The notes under the pieces were generated by a model. That model did no database searches. It was not told where the DNA came from and saw nothing but the letters and a program-made list of their open reading frames with translations. The position numbers were made by a program, and so were the translations under genes. 64,000 nucleotides of DNA from an uncultured Prochlorococcus sp. (GTDB lineage: Bacteria; Cyanobacteriota; Cyanobacteriia; PCC-6307; Cyanobiaceae): contig CACAXN010000001.1 of NCBI GenBank assembly GCA_902536455.1, positions 1 to 64,000 of the forward strand, written 5' to 3'. Position 1 is the stretch's first letter. Each line of letters begins with the position of its first letter. This document shows positions 51,215 to 62,591 of this stretch, in pieces.

Positions 51215-52810
51215 ATGATTCAGAAACAAGATTTAAAATATTTTCAAAAAAAGCAAATTTTAGTAGCTTCTATAGATATTGGAACTAACTCTACACATCT
51301 CTTGGTAGCAGAAATTAATCTAGAATTAAAATCATTTTCAATAAAATTTACTGATAAATCAACCACTCGTCTTGGAGAAAAAGATGAGGAGGGTAATCTT
51401 ACTGAAGAATCAATCCAAAGAGCATTAGTTACTCTTAAGCGATTTAACGCATATTGTAAAAGTAATGGAGTAAAACAAATAGTAACAGCTGCAACAAGTG
51501 CCGTTAGGGAAGCTCCAAACGGTCAAGATTTTATTAGAAGAGTTCTTGATGAAACTGATATTCAAATAGAAATGATAAGTGGATCTGAGGAAGCCAGATT
51601 AATTTACCTTGGGGTTCTTTCTGGTATGGCTTTTGAAGATCAGTCTTTTGTAATAATAGATATTGGAGGAGGATCTACAGAATTAATACTTGCAGATAAA
51701 AAAGATGCTATAGCTCTTACCAGTACGAGAATTGGTGCGGTAAGACTCAAAAATGATTTTTTAAATAAAGAGTCTATAAATTCACAAAGATCGATTTTTC
51801 TAACAACTTTTATTAAAGGATCTTTAGAACCATCTGTTCGAAAAATAGAGAGTAGATCTAAGGGAGATAAGCCTTTATCTATGATTGCAACCAGTGGCAC
51901 TGCAACCTCATTAGGAAATTTGATTTCAGATGATTTGGGAGAATCTAAACAAAAGTTGCATGGTTATAAATTTAAAAGGGAAAATTTACAAAATGTATTG
52001 GAAAAACTAATTAAATTGCCAGTTTCGGAAATCAAGAAAATACCTTCATTAAGTGAGAGAAGAGCAGAAATAATTATTCCAGGAGCATTGATATTAAACA
52101 CCGCAATGGAGATGTTGAACTTTAATGAATTAATAATAAGTGAGAGGGCGCTTCGAGAGGGTTTGGTTGTAGATTGGATGCTTCGTAAAGGGATAATTAA
52201 AAATGAGTTAAATATTCAAAGCAATATTAGAAAAACAACTATAGTCCATCAGGCCAGAAAGTTTGGAGTAGATAATACAAGAGCTGAGAAAGTTATTGAT
52301 ATTGCCTTTCAAATCTATGATCAGACTAAAAATATCTTTCATAGCGATAATGACCCTAAAGCTAAAGAACTTCTTTGGGCAGCTTCTAATCTTTATAATT
52401 GTGGGAAATACGTGAATGTTGGTTCATATCACAAACACTCTTGGTACTTAATTAAAAATTGTGAGTTGTTGGGATATTCTGAAGCAGAAACAAATATTAT
52501 TGCTTCAATTGCTAGGTACCATAGAAAGACTCTTCCCAAGAAAAGACATGAGTCATGGCAAAATTTAATATCCAAAGAAGACAAAACATTAGTTCTTGAA
52601 ATGTCATTAATCCTGAGACTAGCAGCTTCTCTTGATCAAAGACCTGATAAGGTGATCTCCTCAGTGCAAATAAAATTGCAGGAAAATATTCTTTCATTTG
52701 AACTTCTACCTTTAAGTAGAAACCAAGATCTTCTTCTTGAAAAATGGAACTTAGGATTATGCCGTAATGTAATAAAAGAACTAAAGAATTTGGATTTAAA
52801 TGTTATTTAG
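51215..52810 (+). CDS. ppx: Exopolyphosphatase (Ppx/GppA)
   Basis: ASIDIGTNSTHLLVAEI, AATSAVREAPNGQDF, GGGSTELIL. Confidence 0.93.
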   Translation: MIQKQDLKYFQKKQILVASIDIGTNSTHLLVAEINLELKSFSIKFTDKSTTRLGEKDEEGNLTEESIQRALVTLKRFNAYCKSNGVKQIVTAATSAVREAPNGQDFIRRVLDETDIQIEMISGSEEARLIYLGVLSGMAFEDQSFVIIDIGGGSTELILADKKDAIALTSTRIGAVRLKNDFLNKESINSQRSIFLTTFIKGSLEPSVRKIESRSKGDKPLSMIATSGTATSLGNLISDDLGESKQKLHGYKFKRENLQNVLEKLIKLPVSEIKKIPSLSERRAEIIIPGALILNTAMEMLNFNELIISERALREGLVVDWMLRKGIIKNELNIQSNIRKTTIVHQARKFGVDNTRAEKVIDIAFQIYDQTKNIFHSDNDPKAKELLWAASNLYNCGKYVNVGSYHKHSWYLIKNCELLGYSEAETNIIASIARYHRKTLPKKRHESWQNLISKEDKTLVLEMSLILRLAASLDQRPDKVISSVQIKLQENILSFELLPLSRNQDLLLEKWNLGLCRNVIKELKNLDLNVI

Positions 52811-53297
52811 TTTTTTTAATAAGTTCTTGTTTTGGAGTTTGATTCTGAAAAGAGTCTGAAAATAAATTCAAAATTAATGACGAGGCGATTAGTCCGAGAA
52901 AGCCTGAAATTAAAATAAATATTAGGAATCCTACTGGATTAAAATTCTTAGATTGCCTAGATTTGTAATTTTTTTTGGAAACTTCTTCAACTATTTCTTC
53001 AATTTTCACTTCTTTCCTCTTTGTCTTTAATTCATCCATTAAAAATTCTGTATCAAGTTTGAGCTTCTGTGAAATACGCCTAATCATTGCTTTGACAAAT
53101 ACTTCTTCAGGTAGTTTTTCTTCATTACCTTCCTCTATGGCTTCAAGTTGATGAGCTCCTATTTTTAAATCAGAAGCCAATTCTTCAATAGATTGATTTT
53201 TACTTAACCTAGCCTCTTTAATAAAATTTCCGATTCTCTTTAAAGAGGGATCTCCTCCATTATTGTTGATTTCCGAAACAGATTTTATTTCTTTCAA
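52803..53297 (-). CDS. Helix-turn-helix, RodZ-like membrane protein
   Basis: GNFIKEARLSKNQSIEELASDLKIGAHQLEAIEEGNEEKLPEEVFVKAMIRRISQKL plus one TM segment. Confidence 0.8.
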   Translation of the reverse strand: MKEIKSVSEINNNGGDPSLKRIGNFIKEARLSKNQSIEELASDLKIGAHQLEAIEEGNEEKLPEEVFVKAMIRRISQKLKLDTEFLMDELKTKRKEVKIEEIVEEVSKKNYKSRQSKNFNPVGFLIFILISGFLGLIASSLILNLFSDSFQNQTPKQELIKKTK

Positions 53298-53352
53298 AGC
53301 AAGTAAATTTTTACTAATTATAGTAATTAATATTTTTCTAACAACTTAAAGA

Positions 53353-54126
53353 TTATTTATTCCTAAAGAGATGTCTATAAGATGGATTATAAAGATTAGA
53401 TCTTTTTTGAGAATTACTAATTGCTGGGCTAATTATGTAAATGGTTGTTCTAATTAGTCTTTTCTCAATAGAAAATTTTTCCATATCTTTTAATTCTATT
53501 AATGATGTCCAACCATCATCCCAAGATACTCTAAATCCAACAATCACTTTAGTCTCTGGAGGGTAGAACTCTAGTAGGGTTTCTTGAGACCTTTTCACAT
53601 GCCTAGCACTTAGATAAAGACATATAGAGGAATTGTGTTTCGCAAGATCTTTCAGAGATTCTTTTTCGGGCATCCCTGTTCGCCCTCCTGCTCTAGTTAA
53701 AATTATTGTTTGCGTTACGTCAGGGATGGTTAACTCAGCTTCATGATATGCTGCAGCAACTTGAAAAGCACTTACTCCAGGAACAACCTCGGTTTCAATT
53801 TTTTCGTTTTTTAAAATTTCGATTTGCTCTCTAATTGCTCCAAAAAGACAAGGGTCTCCATCATGCAACCTTACAACAGTTTTCCCTGCCTGAAATTTTT
53901 CTATCATAATTGAGGATATTTGCTCTAAGTTGAGCGAACTCGTTTTTATTTTTTCAGAACCTTCTTTAGCAAAATCTAAAATCTTTTCAGGAATTAGAGA
54001 ATCAGTCCAAATAATGATATCTGCAATTTTTATCTTTTTTAATGCTTTTAAAGTTAATAATTCTGGATCGCCTGGACCAACGCCAATAAAGGATATTTTA
54101 TTATCCATTCTTTCTATTTTTCCCAC
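53353..54126 (-). CDS. cobM: Precorrin-4/cobalt-precorrin-4 C11-methyltransferase
   Basis: [52 protein letters not shown]. Confidence 0.93.
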   Translation of the reverse strand: MGKIERMDNKISFIGVGPGDPELLTLKALKKIKIADIIIWTDSLIPEKILDFAKEGSEKIKTSSLNLEQISSIMIEKFQAGKTVVRLHDGDPCLFGAIREQIEILKNEKIETEVVPGVSAFQVAAAYHEAELTIPDVTQTIILTRAGGRTGMPEKESLKDLAKHNSSICLYLSARHVKRSQETLLEFYPPETKVIVGFRVSWDDGWTSLIELKDMEKFSIEKRLIRTTIYIISPAISNSQKRSNLYNPSYRHLFRNK

Positions 54127-54994
54127 TATATGTTCTCAATCTTAAAAAAAATATTCCAATTAATCCAGAAGAAAATAGAAAAATACTTATAAATTGAGCC
54201 ATTCTTATACCGCCATCACAGAAAGGTGGCAGCCCACCAATGCATAATGGGTCAGTTCTTAAACCCTCAATCCAGAATCTTCCAAAGCTATAACTTATTA
54301 AATAAAGACAGCTAATAAAGCCAGGCCTGTAAAAATCTGTTTTATTTTGTTTATTAAAGGTAATAATAAGGACGATAAAAATTAAAAGATTCCAAAATGA
54401 CTCATAGAGAAATGTAGGATGAAAAAATTCATAATTTAGAAATTCTAAAGGCCTATTTTGGATAGGTATAAATAATTTCCAAGGCAAATTTGTGGGAGAT
54501 CCAAAGGCTTCATTATTGAAAAAATTTCCCCATCTTCCTATTGATTGTCCAAGAATAATAGAGGGTATTAATATATCAATAAAAGTTTTCAAATTAATTT
54601 TTTTCGACTTACAGAAATAGATAATAGATACTAATCCTCCAATGAGACCTCCATGGATTGCTATGCCTCCTTCCCAAACTGCAAGAAAAGAAGGTATTTG
54701 AATGATGTTATTGAATAGTTCAAAAGAAGTAAAAAAGTTTTCTCCGCTATATTGCCTCCACTCAAAAATTACATAATAAGCTCTAGCTCCAATTATTGAA
54801 GAAATTATTAATGATGGAAGTATTTCACTAATGTACTCTGGGTTAATATTTCTTTCCTTAGCTAGTTTTTTAGAGACAAATAGGCCTATTAAAACTGAAA
54901 TCGAAATAAGCAGTCCGTACCATCTGATAGTTACAAATCCTAAATTTAAAAAAGTTTCTCCTGGAGATTGTATAAAAGCTTGAAGTATAAGCAT
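54101..54994 (-). CDS. lgt: Prolipoprotein diacylglyceryl transferase
   Basis: [43 protein letters not shown]. Confidence 0.95.
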   Translation of the reverse strand: MLILQAFIQSPGETFLNLGFVTIRWYGLLISISVLIGLFVSKKLAKERNINPEYISEILPSLIISSIIGARAYYVIFEWRQYSGENFFTSFELFNNIIQIPSFLAVWEGGIAIHGGLIGGLVSIIYFCKSKKINLKTFIDILIPSIILGQSIGRWGNFFNNEAFGSPTNLPWKLFIPIQNRPLEFLNYEFFHPTFLYESFWNLLIFIVLIITFNKQNKTDFYRPGFISCLYLISYSFGRFWIEGLRTDPLCIGGLPPFCDGGIRMAQFISIFLFSSGLIGIFFLRLRTYSGKNRKNG

Positions 54995-55004
54995 TTAAAG
55001 AAAG

Positions 55005-55976
55005 TTAGATACCCTCTGCTGCTTGAACTTTTTCTACTTGTTTTTTCTTTAATACTAAAAGTATTTGTGTTAGGCCTACACCAATGAAGAATGCAATCAA
55101 TCCAATTACTCTATAAGGACTCTGAAGCACAATCTCAGCATCTAATTGCCCAAAGCCACCAACGTTGGGATCATTAGTAAGAGGGTCGCCTGAATTAATT
55201 TTGTCTTGTGCTTTTACGATAAGTTGAGGACCAACGGGCACTGCTTCAGTAGTCATCTCACCATTCTCGTTTTCTATATTGACCTTATAGCTACCATCTT
55301 CAATCGTTTCTATTGAATTTATAGTTCCTGAGGTAGAGGAGGTGAAAACTACATTATTGCTTTTGTCTCCAGTTGGGTATACCTGACCTCTACCTCTATT
55401 GCCTCCGATATGTAACGAGTATTTTCCATAGTGATATTCTTTATTAGTGGATGGATCAGGGGAAAGTACAGGGAAAACGATTTCTTTATTGGTATCGCCA
55501 GGTAGAGGTCCAACAAGGATGATATTATCTTTCTCTTCACTGTAATTAGTAAAATATACCCCTTCTGTCTCCTCTTTGATTTCTTCGGTCCATCTTTCTT
55601 GAGGGGCAAGTTTAAAGCCATCAGGCAGCATTACAACAGCCCCAACTTGTAATGGAACTTCAGAACCATCAGCCCCGATTTCTTTCAAATCATTTTTGTA
55701 GGGTATTTTGACTACAGCCTTGAAAACACTGTCTGCTCCAACAGATTGTGGAACCTCTGCAATTGTAGGCATTTGAGCTAGATGACAATTTGCACAGACT
55801 ATCTTGCCTGTGGCTTCTCTTGGGGATTCGTAGTTTTGTTGAGCCCAAAATGGATAAGCAAAAGTGATCTTTGGATAAAATACAATGCTCGAAATAAAAA
55901 ACAGAGTAAAGATAAATAAACTTGTTTTTTTCATGATTTGATTTTTAAGACCTATCATTTTTTTTATGCCCACCAT
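55005..55976 (-). CDS. petA: Cytochrome f
   Basis: [53 protein letters not shown]. Confidence 0.97.
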   Translation of the reverse strand: MVGIKKMIGLKNQIMKKTSLFIFTLFFISSIVFYPKITFAYPFWAQQNYESPREATGKIVCANCHLAQMPTIAEVPQSVGADSVFKAVVKIPYKNDLKEIGADGSEVPLQVGAVVMLPDGFKLAPQERWTEEIKEETEGVYFTNYSEEKDNIILVGPLPGDTNKEIVFPVLSPDPSTNKEYHYGKYSLHIGGNRGRGQVYPTGDKSNNVVFTSSTSGTINSIETIEDGSYKVNIENENGEMTTEAVPVGPQLIVKAQDKINSGDPLTNDPNVGGFGQLDAEIVLQSPYRVIGLIAFFIGVGLTQILLVLKKKQVEKVQAAEGI

Positions 55977-56500
55977 GGATTCTCATTAGTCCTAAAGTCA
56001 GTTTCCGACCATTGTTTGACGAGTACAGCATCATCTTCAATATCGACATGCGCTAGCGCTAAAGATAAAGGAGCAGGCCCTCTGACTACCTTCCCATTTG
56101 TATCGTACTGACTGCCATGACAAGGACATATAAATTTATTAGCACCACTATCCCATGGGACAACGCAACCTAAATGAGTACATATTGCATTTAAACCAAA
56201 TTCCCCAATTTCACCACCCTCATTAACTATTAAATAAGTTGGATCTCCCTTTAGACCCTGCACTAGACTTCTATCTCCTGCTTGATGGTTAGCTAACCAT
56301 CCTGTCTTAGTTATTGGATTCCCTAATTCATCTTTTGCAGAAGTTCCACCCCCGCCTCCGCCTGCTCTTAAAGGCATGAAATAATTTGCTACGGGGTAAA
56401 GGGCTCCTAAAGCTACACCAGTTGCAGTACCAAATGTAAGAAGATTCATAAATTGCCTTCGACCCATTGAAGGGACATCATTGGAACTTAATTGAGTCAT
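55964..56500 (-). CDS. petC: Cytochrome b6-f Rieske iron-sulfur subunit
   Basis: [31 protein letters not shown]. Confidence 0.97.
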   Translation of the reverse strand: MTQLSSNDVPSMGRRQFMNLLTFGTATGVALGALYPVANYFMPLRAGGGGGGTSAKDELGNPITKTGWLANHQAGDRSLVQGLKGDPTYLIVNEGGEIGEFGLNAICTHLGCVVPWDSGANKFICPCHGSQYDTNGKVVRGPAPLSLALAHVDIEDDAVLVKQWSETDFRTNENPWWA

Positions 56501-56623
56501 TCGCTACTTGATTCTGTTATTTATTAGTTATTATGGAACAAATTATTCAACTAATGTTGCAAATAGATAGGACTTTTAATAATTTAAAGTAAAAGTTTAG
56601 GAAGTCTTAATTAATCGATTTAA

Positions 56624-56941
56624 ATGAACCCATTGCTATTAGATGAAGTTATCCATTATTTGATTCATCGCTGGGGGAGAAAATATGATTTTAGACTCTT
56701 TAGAAGAGGAAAATTTGTTTATTTTCAAATGATGTGGGGATTTCTTGGACAAGAATCATTTCCTTTAAGTGAAGATGAATATAAAAAATCGATAGCTGTT
56801 AAAATCGAGATTTTAAATAGATGTGGATATTCAGAAGAAGTAAGGGAGTGGCTAAAGAAAGTCAATGCGAAGCCAAGGTTAGGTAGAGCTGTCAGCTTGC
56901 AATTAAATCTTAATGAGAAGATGAAAGAGTTTTTGACTTAA
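56624..56941 (+). CDS. DUF3067-like conserved protein
   Basis: WGRKYDFRLFRRGKFVYFQMMWGFLGQESFPLSEDEY. Confidence 0.78.
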   Translation: MNPLLLDEVIHYLIHRWGRKYDFRLFRRGKFVYFQMMWGFLGQESFPLSEDEYKKSIAVKIEILNRCGYSEEVREWLKKVNAKPRLGRAVSLQLNLNEKMKEFLT

Positions 56942-57668
56942 GATTTTCTGATAAGTAAGTTAATCCAGTACCCACAAAAAATAAAAACACAATCGATATA
57001 GATAGTAATGACATTGTCAATGGGTCTGTTGAAGGGGTAATCACTGCAGATAAGATTGCGGAGGAGATTACAACTATCTTCCAATTCGAGATCATTTTTT
57101 CTGTCGTAATTATTCCAAGAGAACCAAGAATAAATTGTAATACTGGCAATTGAAAAGCTATTGCAGTGCTAGACATTAATAAAAGAACAAAATCAAAATA
57201 TCTCTCTATAGACCAAGTTGGTTCAACAATATCAGCACCGAAAGTAATAAAGAAATTTATTGCTGCAGGGACTAATATCCACCATGAAAAAATTAATCCT
57301 AAAAAAAACAGAAGACCTGAACCAAAAACTGCTGGCAAGATAAGGCTTTTTTCTTGTTTTGTTAACCCAGGGGAAATGAACAATATTATTTGATAGATTA
57401 TATAAGGAAAAGAAACTATTAATCCGCTGTAGCCTGCAACTTTAATAGCGACAAATAAAAACTCTCCCGGAGCAAGTTGTAGTAAATGAATATCACCAGC
57501 AGGAATTTCTAGAAAAGATATTAATGGCTTTATAATTAGGAAACTAAAAAATATTGATATCAGTATTGAGTAAATTGAGTTAAGTATTCTTTGACGAAGC
57601 TCTTCTAAATGATCGCTAAAAGTCATTGATTCTGATAATTTATTTTCATTCTCACTTGTACCTTTCAT
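56910..57668 (-). CDS. tatC: Sec-independent protein translocase TatC
   Basis: FSDHLEELRQRILNSI, LAPGEFLFVAIKVAGYSGLIVSFPYIIYQI, FPAVFG-like loops. Confidence 0.95.
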   Translation of the reverse strand: MKGTSENENKLSESMTFSDHLEELRQRILNSIYSILISIFFSFLIIKPLISFLEIPAGDIHLLQLAPGEFLFVAIKVAGYSGLIVSFPYIIYQIILFISPGLTKQEKSLILPAVFGSGLLFFLGLIFSWWILVPAAINFFITFGADIVEPTWSIERYFDFVLLLMSSTAIAFQLPVLQFILGSLGIITTEKMISNWKIVVISSAILSAVITPSTDPLTMSLLSISIVFLFFVGTGLTYLSENLKSKTLSSSH

Positions 57669-57749
57669 TATTTTTTGATAAAGATTATGTAAGAAAAAGT
57701 TTTAAAATTAATCTTGCCAAAGCCTAAATTTATTTTTCGATAAATTTTA

Positions 57750-58010
57750 TTATTTGCTTAATTTGGGATTAGTGGGATCTGGTAATAAGAAAGGAGGGGC
57801 ATCATTCAAAGATGATTCACCATAAGTTTCATATTCTCTATATCCACCCATTTTCCCATTTGTTTTCATTAGAGCGCTTACAAAGGCGAGTAGTAAGAAA
57901 ACAGTAGGAGCTCCTATTATTAATGCAGCACCAAATAGATATCCAACAATAAATTCTGGAAAACTATGATTTCCTAAAAATTCATGAGTGCCTAAAAGAA
58001 AATCAAACAT
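57750..58010 (-). CDS. Conserved hypothetical membrane protein (86 aa)
   Basis: Complete ORF with one hydrophobic span, in line with neighbouring genes. Confidence 0.65.
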   Translation of the reverse strand: MFDFLLGTHEFLGNHSFPEFIVGYLFGAALIIGAPTVFLLLAFVSALMKTNGKMGGYREYETYGESSLNDAPPFLLPDPTNPKLSK

Positions 58011-58039
58011 TTAGATTTAAAATTTTTTTTTATTATAAA

Positions 58040-59782
58040 CTAAATTACTGTTTTAAGATTTTTTTTAATGTAATCTTCTCCTCTTGTAGGATTTCCCCAA
58101 ATAATTTCTCCATTTTTAAAAGAAACGCAACCCGGTCCTCCTTTTTTTATTTTTTGTAAATCTTTAATTTTAACTAAATTAATTGGTACTTTTATGTTTC
58201 TTTTTGCCTTACTAAATAAAGCAGCTAAATCTGCAGCTATTTGAAGATCTTGTTCAGATGCTTCTTGAGATGAAGACTTCAAAACTACATGACTTCCTGG
58301 CGATTCCTGTGCATGAAACCATAAATCGCCTTTTTTCGAAAACTTAAAGCTTATTAATTCATTTTGCCTCATATTTCTCCCTACCTGAAGCTTCAATCCT
58401 GTAGGAGTGTCAACTTGAATTGGTAAAGATTGTATCTCAGATGTACTTTTCTTATATTCTTTTTGCCTCTTGATATTAATATTAAACTCATTACAAATTT
58501 CTTCCATAATTTCTTCTAGTAATTTAATTCTTACGACAAGCTCTTCATGATTTAAAGAATTTAGATTTTCTAGAAGTGTAGTGAATTCATCTAATCTTTC
58601 TAAATTTGTTTTATAAATACTTAATCTTTCTTTTATTAATTCTCCAGATCTCTTAAGTTTTTTTGACTTTTTATATAGTTTTTGACCTTTAATAATATCT
58701 CTTTTATTAAGTTCATTTAAACTGAATATATTGTCCGCTTTTTCTTTATATAACTCGTAGTTTTCAGATTTCTTCAGAAGATTATATTGAATATCTAAAT
58801 TCCTTTTTTCAGTATTGGTTTGTTTAAAAATTATCCCTTCAATTTTCTTTTCTAATAATTTAAGTTTTTTTTGCTTCAGATGATTATCATAATAATTCTC
58901 TAAACCGGTGCATAAATCTATTTTATTTTCGTAATTAATTTCTTTATCTAAAAACCAAACGCAATAAAAATCTTTATTAAATATGGAAAAGTTAAATTTA
59001 TTGTTTTTAAACCTAATTATCCAAATTTTCCAATTTTTAAATATCTCCTTTAAGTCTGAATCGCTAATGAAGTCGATATTTTTTTCCATTATTTCCGAAT
59101 TTCCAGTTTTGCTAACTACCTCTATTTGTTTTGTGAGTATAGGACTTACACCTTGATAAGTATTTATTAAACAGTATTTCAAAGACTCAGGTACTATTGA
59201 AATTGAGTCTTTCCAAGATTGAAAAGTCTCATCTTCTCTAGGTTGTTTTTTGAGATTGACTGGAGGGCCAGAATAAATTGATCCTGTTGAAATTGTTCTA
59301 AAACTAGATTGACTTGATTTAATTTGTTTACCAACTGCAATTATTTTATGTTTATTATCCAAATAAAAAATGTTACTGTGTTTACCCATTAATTCAAAAA
59401 TTAAATACTTACTAATTTCATCTCCTGGTTTTTTTACAAAACCAAATTTTATAACTCTCTCGAAATTATCTTGATCAATCGAAACTAAAGCCATATACTT
59501 TAATCCGTATCTTATTTGTTTAGAAAGTGTGCTTTCTCTCCCAATCTTTTCTGGCTTTTTTATCTTTAATATTCTAGGCGAGTCTCCATTCCATGAAACT
59601 TCTAACCATGTTTGAGAATCAATTCCTCTGAAACATAATTGAACTGTATTAGGATCTGGTTGTTGGGCAGTTTCAAACTTTGTAGGTAAGATATTCTTTG
59701 TTAAATAATGCAAGACAGATTTAATAGATGTAATATCCATTATCTGTGGAACACCTTTTTGCACTAATCCTTTAAAGTTCAC
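58040..59782 (-). CDS. rqcH: Rqc2/RqcH homologue (NFACT family)
   Basis: MDITSIKSVLHYLTKNI..., GRNMRQNELISFKFSKKGDLWFHAQESPGSHVVLK. Confidence 0.9.
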   Translation of the reverse strand: MNFKGLVQKGVPQIMDITSIKSVLHYLTKNILPTKFETAQQPDPNTVQLCFRGIDSQTWLEVSWNGDSPRILKIKKPEKIGRESTLSKQIRYGLKYMALVSIDQDNFERVIKFGFVKKPGDEISKYLIFELMGKHSNIFYLDNKHKIIAVGKQIKSSQSSFRTISTGSIYSGPPVNLKKQPREDETFQSWKDSISIVPESLKYCLINTYQGVSPILTKQIEVVSKTGNSEIMEKNIDFISDSDLKEIFKNWKIWIIRFKNNKFNFSIFNKDFYCVWFLDKEINYENKIDLCTGLENYYDNHLKQKKLKLLEKKIEGIIFKQTNTEKRNLDIQYNLLKKSENYELYKEKADNIFSLNELNKRDIIKGQKLYKKSKKLKRSGELIKERLSIYKTNLERLDEFTTLLENLNSLNHEELVVRIKLLEEIMEEICNEFNINIKRQKEYKKSTSEIQSLPIQVDTPTGLKLQVGRNMRQNELISFKFSKKGDLWFHAQESPGSHVVLKSSSQEASEQDLQIAADLAALFSKAKRNIKVPINLVKIKDLQKIKKGGPGCVSFKNGEIIWGNPTRGEDYIKKNLKTVI

Positions 59783-59813
59783 AAGATGTTTATTTTACTG
59801 TAAAAAATTTAAT

Positions 59814-60368
59814 ATGAAAAATCAAAAAAAACTAATTATCCTTACTGGACCAAGCGGGGTGGGTAAAGGAACTGTTGTTAAAGAAATATTAGGTAAAGAA
59901 AAAAATTTTTGGCTTTCAATATCTGCAACTACTAGAGAACCTAGAAAAGGAGAGAAAGACGGGGAAAATTACTACTTTTTAAATCAAGAAAAATTTAAAG
60001 AAATGATTGGAAAAAATCAGTTCCTTGAATGGGCTCAATTCGCTGGAAACTACTATGGAACGCCTCTGTATTCTGTTAATGAGAAAATAAAAAAGGGATT
60101 TATTGTACTACTTGAAATTGAAGTAGAGGGTGCAAGGCAAATAAAAAATAAGTTTCCTAATTCACTGTCAATATTTTTACTTCCTCCGGATAAAGAAGAG
60201 TTAGAGAGAAGAATAAGAAATAGAGGTACAGAAAAAGAAGAGGCAATTAAAAAAAGACTCTCAAGGGCTAATTATGAGATTTCAGTGTCAAATCAATTTG
60301 ATTTTGCATTAACAAATCACAATGTTGAGGAAACAGCAAAAAAAATAATCAAGTTGATAAAAACTTGA
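59814..60368 (+). CDS. gmk: Guanylate kinase
   Basis: LTGPSGVGKGTVVKEIL, SATTREPRKGEKDGENYYFL. Confidence 0.96.
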   Translation: MKNQKKLIILTGPSGVGKGTVVKEILGKEKNFWLSISATTREPRKGEKDGENYYFLNQEKFKEMIGKNQFLEWAQFAGNYYGTPLYSVNEKIKKGFIVLLEIEVEGARQIKNKFPNSLSIFLLPPDKEELERRIRNRGTEKEEAIKKRLSRANYEISVSNQFDFALTNHNVEETAKKIIKLIKT

Positions 60369-60382
60369 TTATTTTTTCTTTT
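60344..60382 (+). terminator. Terminator overlapping the gmk stop codon
   Basis: AATAATCAAGTT-gataaa-AACTTGATTATT followed by TTTTCTTTT; gmk TGA lies in the 3' arm. Confidence 0.8.
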
Positions 60383-60383
60383 G

Positions 60384-60518
60384 TCAACTCATTGGATGGA
60401 ATAATAAATCAGGGAAAAACCTATTAAATTCGATAATTATTCCAGCTGTCAGACTTAACCAAATTGCTGCTACCACTGGGGCAGATCTGACAAATTTTGT
60501 GTTTAGAATTTTGAACAT
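60384..60518 (-). CDS. psaJ: Photosystem I reaction centre subunit IX (44 aa); absent from the supplied ORF track
   Basis: [44 protein letters not shown]. Confidence 0.95.
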   Translation of the reverse strand: MFKILNTKFVRSAPVVAAIWLSLTAGIIIEFNRFFPDLLFHPMS

Positions 60519-60546
60519 TTGATTTATGAAAGTTTTTTAAAGATGT

Positions 60547-61110
60547 TTAGCGAGGACCATTCAGTGTAATATTTTTGTCTTTCTCTCTTAAATCTCCATT
60601 TCTACCTTGTTTATTAGCAATAAGAGGCCATTGCGCTCCTTTTACAAGACATTTTCTGGCTAAGTTTAAGTCAATAATGATCTCTAGATCTGCTGGATTC
60701 TTAGTCTTTTTTGATTCAATCAGATACTCTCTACCTGACCAACCTATAATTCCAGCAATGTAAATGAACAATACTCCGGGAATAAGTAAATCTCCTTCAT
60801 GACCTCTATTTAAGAGGGCTCCCCATGGCTCAAGGGGAGGTCCAATTATTAAATGTGGAAGTCCATCATCTCCGCATGATGCTTTTCCGTATCTTTCAAA
60901 TCTTGCTATGTCTTTTTGAGTAGTTGCAGAATTTGCTCTCTCAATGAATTTAGGATTTTCGGAGCATTTTGTGAGGGCTGAAGCAGTAAATTCTGTGCTA
61001 GCTCTATCTGCATTTAAGGCAGGCCCATTTGCTGCTAGAGCAATTGGAGTAATTCCTAGGAACAGAAAAACTGAGGTTATGATTGAAAAAAAGAATTTCA
61101 TAAGTTGCAA
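60547..61110 (-). CDS. psaF: Photosystem I reaction centre subunit III
   Basis: LTKCSENPKFIERANSAT, RFERYGKASCGDDGLPHLIIGPPLEPWGALLNRGHEGDLLIPG. Confidence 0.97.
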   Translation of the reverse strand: MQLMKFFFSIITSVFLFLGITPIALAANGPALNADRASTEFTASALTKCSENPKFIERANSATTQKDIARFERYGKASCGDDGLPHLIIGPPLEPWGALLNRGHEGDLLIPGVLFIYIAGIIGWSGREYLIESKKTKNPADLEIIIDLNLARKCLVKGAQWPLIANKQGRNGDLREKDKNITLNGPR

Positions 61111-61175
61111 TCTTTAATTCCTTATAGTGTGTTAAGTAAGAAATTAATATTAAAATAGAACAAGTTGAATCAAAA

Positions 61176-62246
61176 ATGTATAAAGTTTTAGCTATTGAAA
61201 CAAGTTGTGATGAGACATCTGTCTCAATAGTTTCTAATATTGGTAATACTTTCAAAATACATTCAAATATAGTTGCCTCTCAAATTGAAGATCATTCAAA
61301 ATGGGGAGGAGTTGTTCCTGAACTTGCAGCTAGAAAACATTTGGAGCTATTACCTTTTGTTTTAGAAAAGGCTTTAGAAGAATCAAAAATCAAAATTGAG
61401 GAAGTCGACTATATCGCATCAACTGTAGCTCCTGGATTAGTTGGTTGTTTACGAGTCGGCTCTATAACTGCAAGATCACTTTGTATGTTACATTCCAAAC
61501 CATTTTTGGGAATTCATCATTTGGAGGGGCATTTATCTTCAATTCTATTTTCAGAAAACTATCCAAAGAAATCTTTTCTTACATTACTTGTAAGCGGTGG
61601 GCACACGGAATTAATAAAGGTTGATAATAGAAGGGGAATGCAGAGACTTGGGAAAAGTTTTGATGATGCTGCTGGAGAAGCATTTGATAAAGTTGGAAGA
61701 CTATTAGGTCTTAGTTATCCAGGAGGACCAGCAATTGAAAAGGTTGCTAAAAACGGAGACCCAATGAAATTTAATTTACCAAAATGTAGAATTTCTGATA
61801 AAAAAGGTGGATTTCTTAAATATGATTTCTCTTTTAGTGGTCTAAAAACTGCCGTGTTAAGATTGGTTGAGAGAATAAATTTGGATGGGAAGACTGTTCC
61901 AATCCCTGATATTGCTGCAAGTTTTGAGAGAGTAGTGGCAGAAGTCTTGGTAGAGAGAACAATAAAATGCGCAGAAGATCATAGCTTGGATAATGTTGTT
62001 GTAGTTGGAGGAGTGGCTGCCAACAAAACATTAAGAAAAATGATGATTAGTGAAGCTAGTAAAAAATCTATTAAAGTTCACTTAGCTCCCCTTAATCTTT
62101 GTACAGATAATGCGGCAATGATTGGAGCGGCGGCGTTGTTCAGGATCAAATTTAAGGATCATTTAAGTTCCCTTAAATTAGGTGTCGCAGGAAGACTATC
62201 AATTGAACAGGCAAGTACCCTTTATGAAGAAAACCCTCCTTTCTAA
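61176..62246 (+). CDS. tsaD: tRNA N6-threonylcarbamoyladenosine transferase
   Basis: LAIETSCDETSVSIV, GVVPELAARKHLE, HHLEGHLSS, LVSGGHTELI. Confidence 0.97.
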   Translation: MYKVLAIETSCDETSVSIVSNIGNTFKIHSNIVASQIEDHSKWGGVVPELAARKHLELLPFVLEKALEESKIKIEEVDYIASTVAPGLVGCLRVGSITARSLCMLHSKPFLGIHHLEGHLSSILFSENYPKKSFLTLLVSGGHTELIKVDNRRGMQRLGKSFDDAAGEAFDKVGRLLGLSYPGGPAIEKVAKNGDPMKFNLPKCRISDKKGGFLKYDFSFSGLKTAVLRLVERINLDGKTVPIPDIAASFERVVAEVLVERTIKCAEDHSLDNVVVVGGVAANKTLRKMMISEASKKSIKVHLAPLNLCTDNAAMIGAAALFRIKFKDHLSSLKLGVAGRLSIEQASTLYEENPPF

Positions 62247-62251
62247 CTTCA

Positions 62252-62428
62252 ATGAATAAACAACCTAAAATCGAGATTAAAGAGACAAAAAACTTCGTTG
62301 ATAAAAAGGAACTGAATTTGTGGAAAAGAGGTTTTACCCCTCAGGCTGAAATATGGAATGGAAGAATGGCAACTGTTGGTATAGGAATTATTTTTATAAT
62401 TATTGCTTTAATTAGCCAGTTTTCTTAA
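62252..62428 (+). CDS. hli: High light-inducible protein (58 aa); absent from the supplied ORF track
   Basis: MNKQPKIEIKETKNFVDKKELNLWKRGFTPQAEIWNGRMATVGIGIIFIIIALISQFS: ExWNGRMA Chl-binding motif plus TM helix. Confidence 0.93.
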   Translation: MNKQPKIEIKETKNFVDKKELNLWKRGFTPQAEIWNGRMATVGIGIIFIIIALISQFS

Positions 62429-62591
62429 TAGAAATAAGATTCGTTTTCTTAAAAGTAGTTTTGAAAGATTTAATAAAAATTAATCTTGTTCAGCTGGTCT
62501 ATTAAATTAAAAAGTATTGTATTTATTGGACTTTAGATAATATTATTGATTTAATCAAAATAATAAATATTTCTATTATTTATAATTCTTT

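Noticed and set aside
56910-56941. 32-bp convergent overlap of the DUF3067-like gene and tatC as a possible regulatory antisense pair
   Set aside because: Short convergent overlaps are common in compact genomes; no further signal
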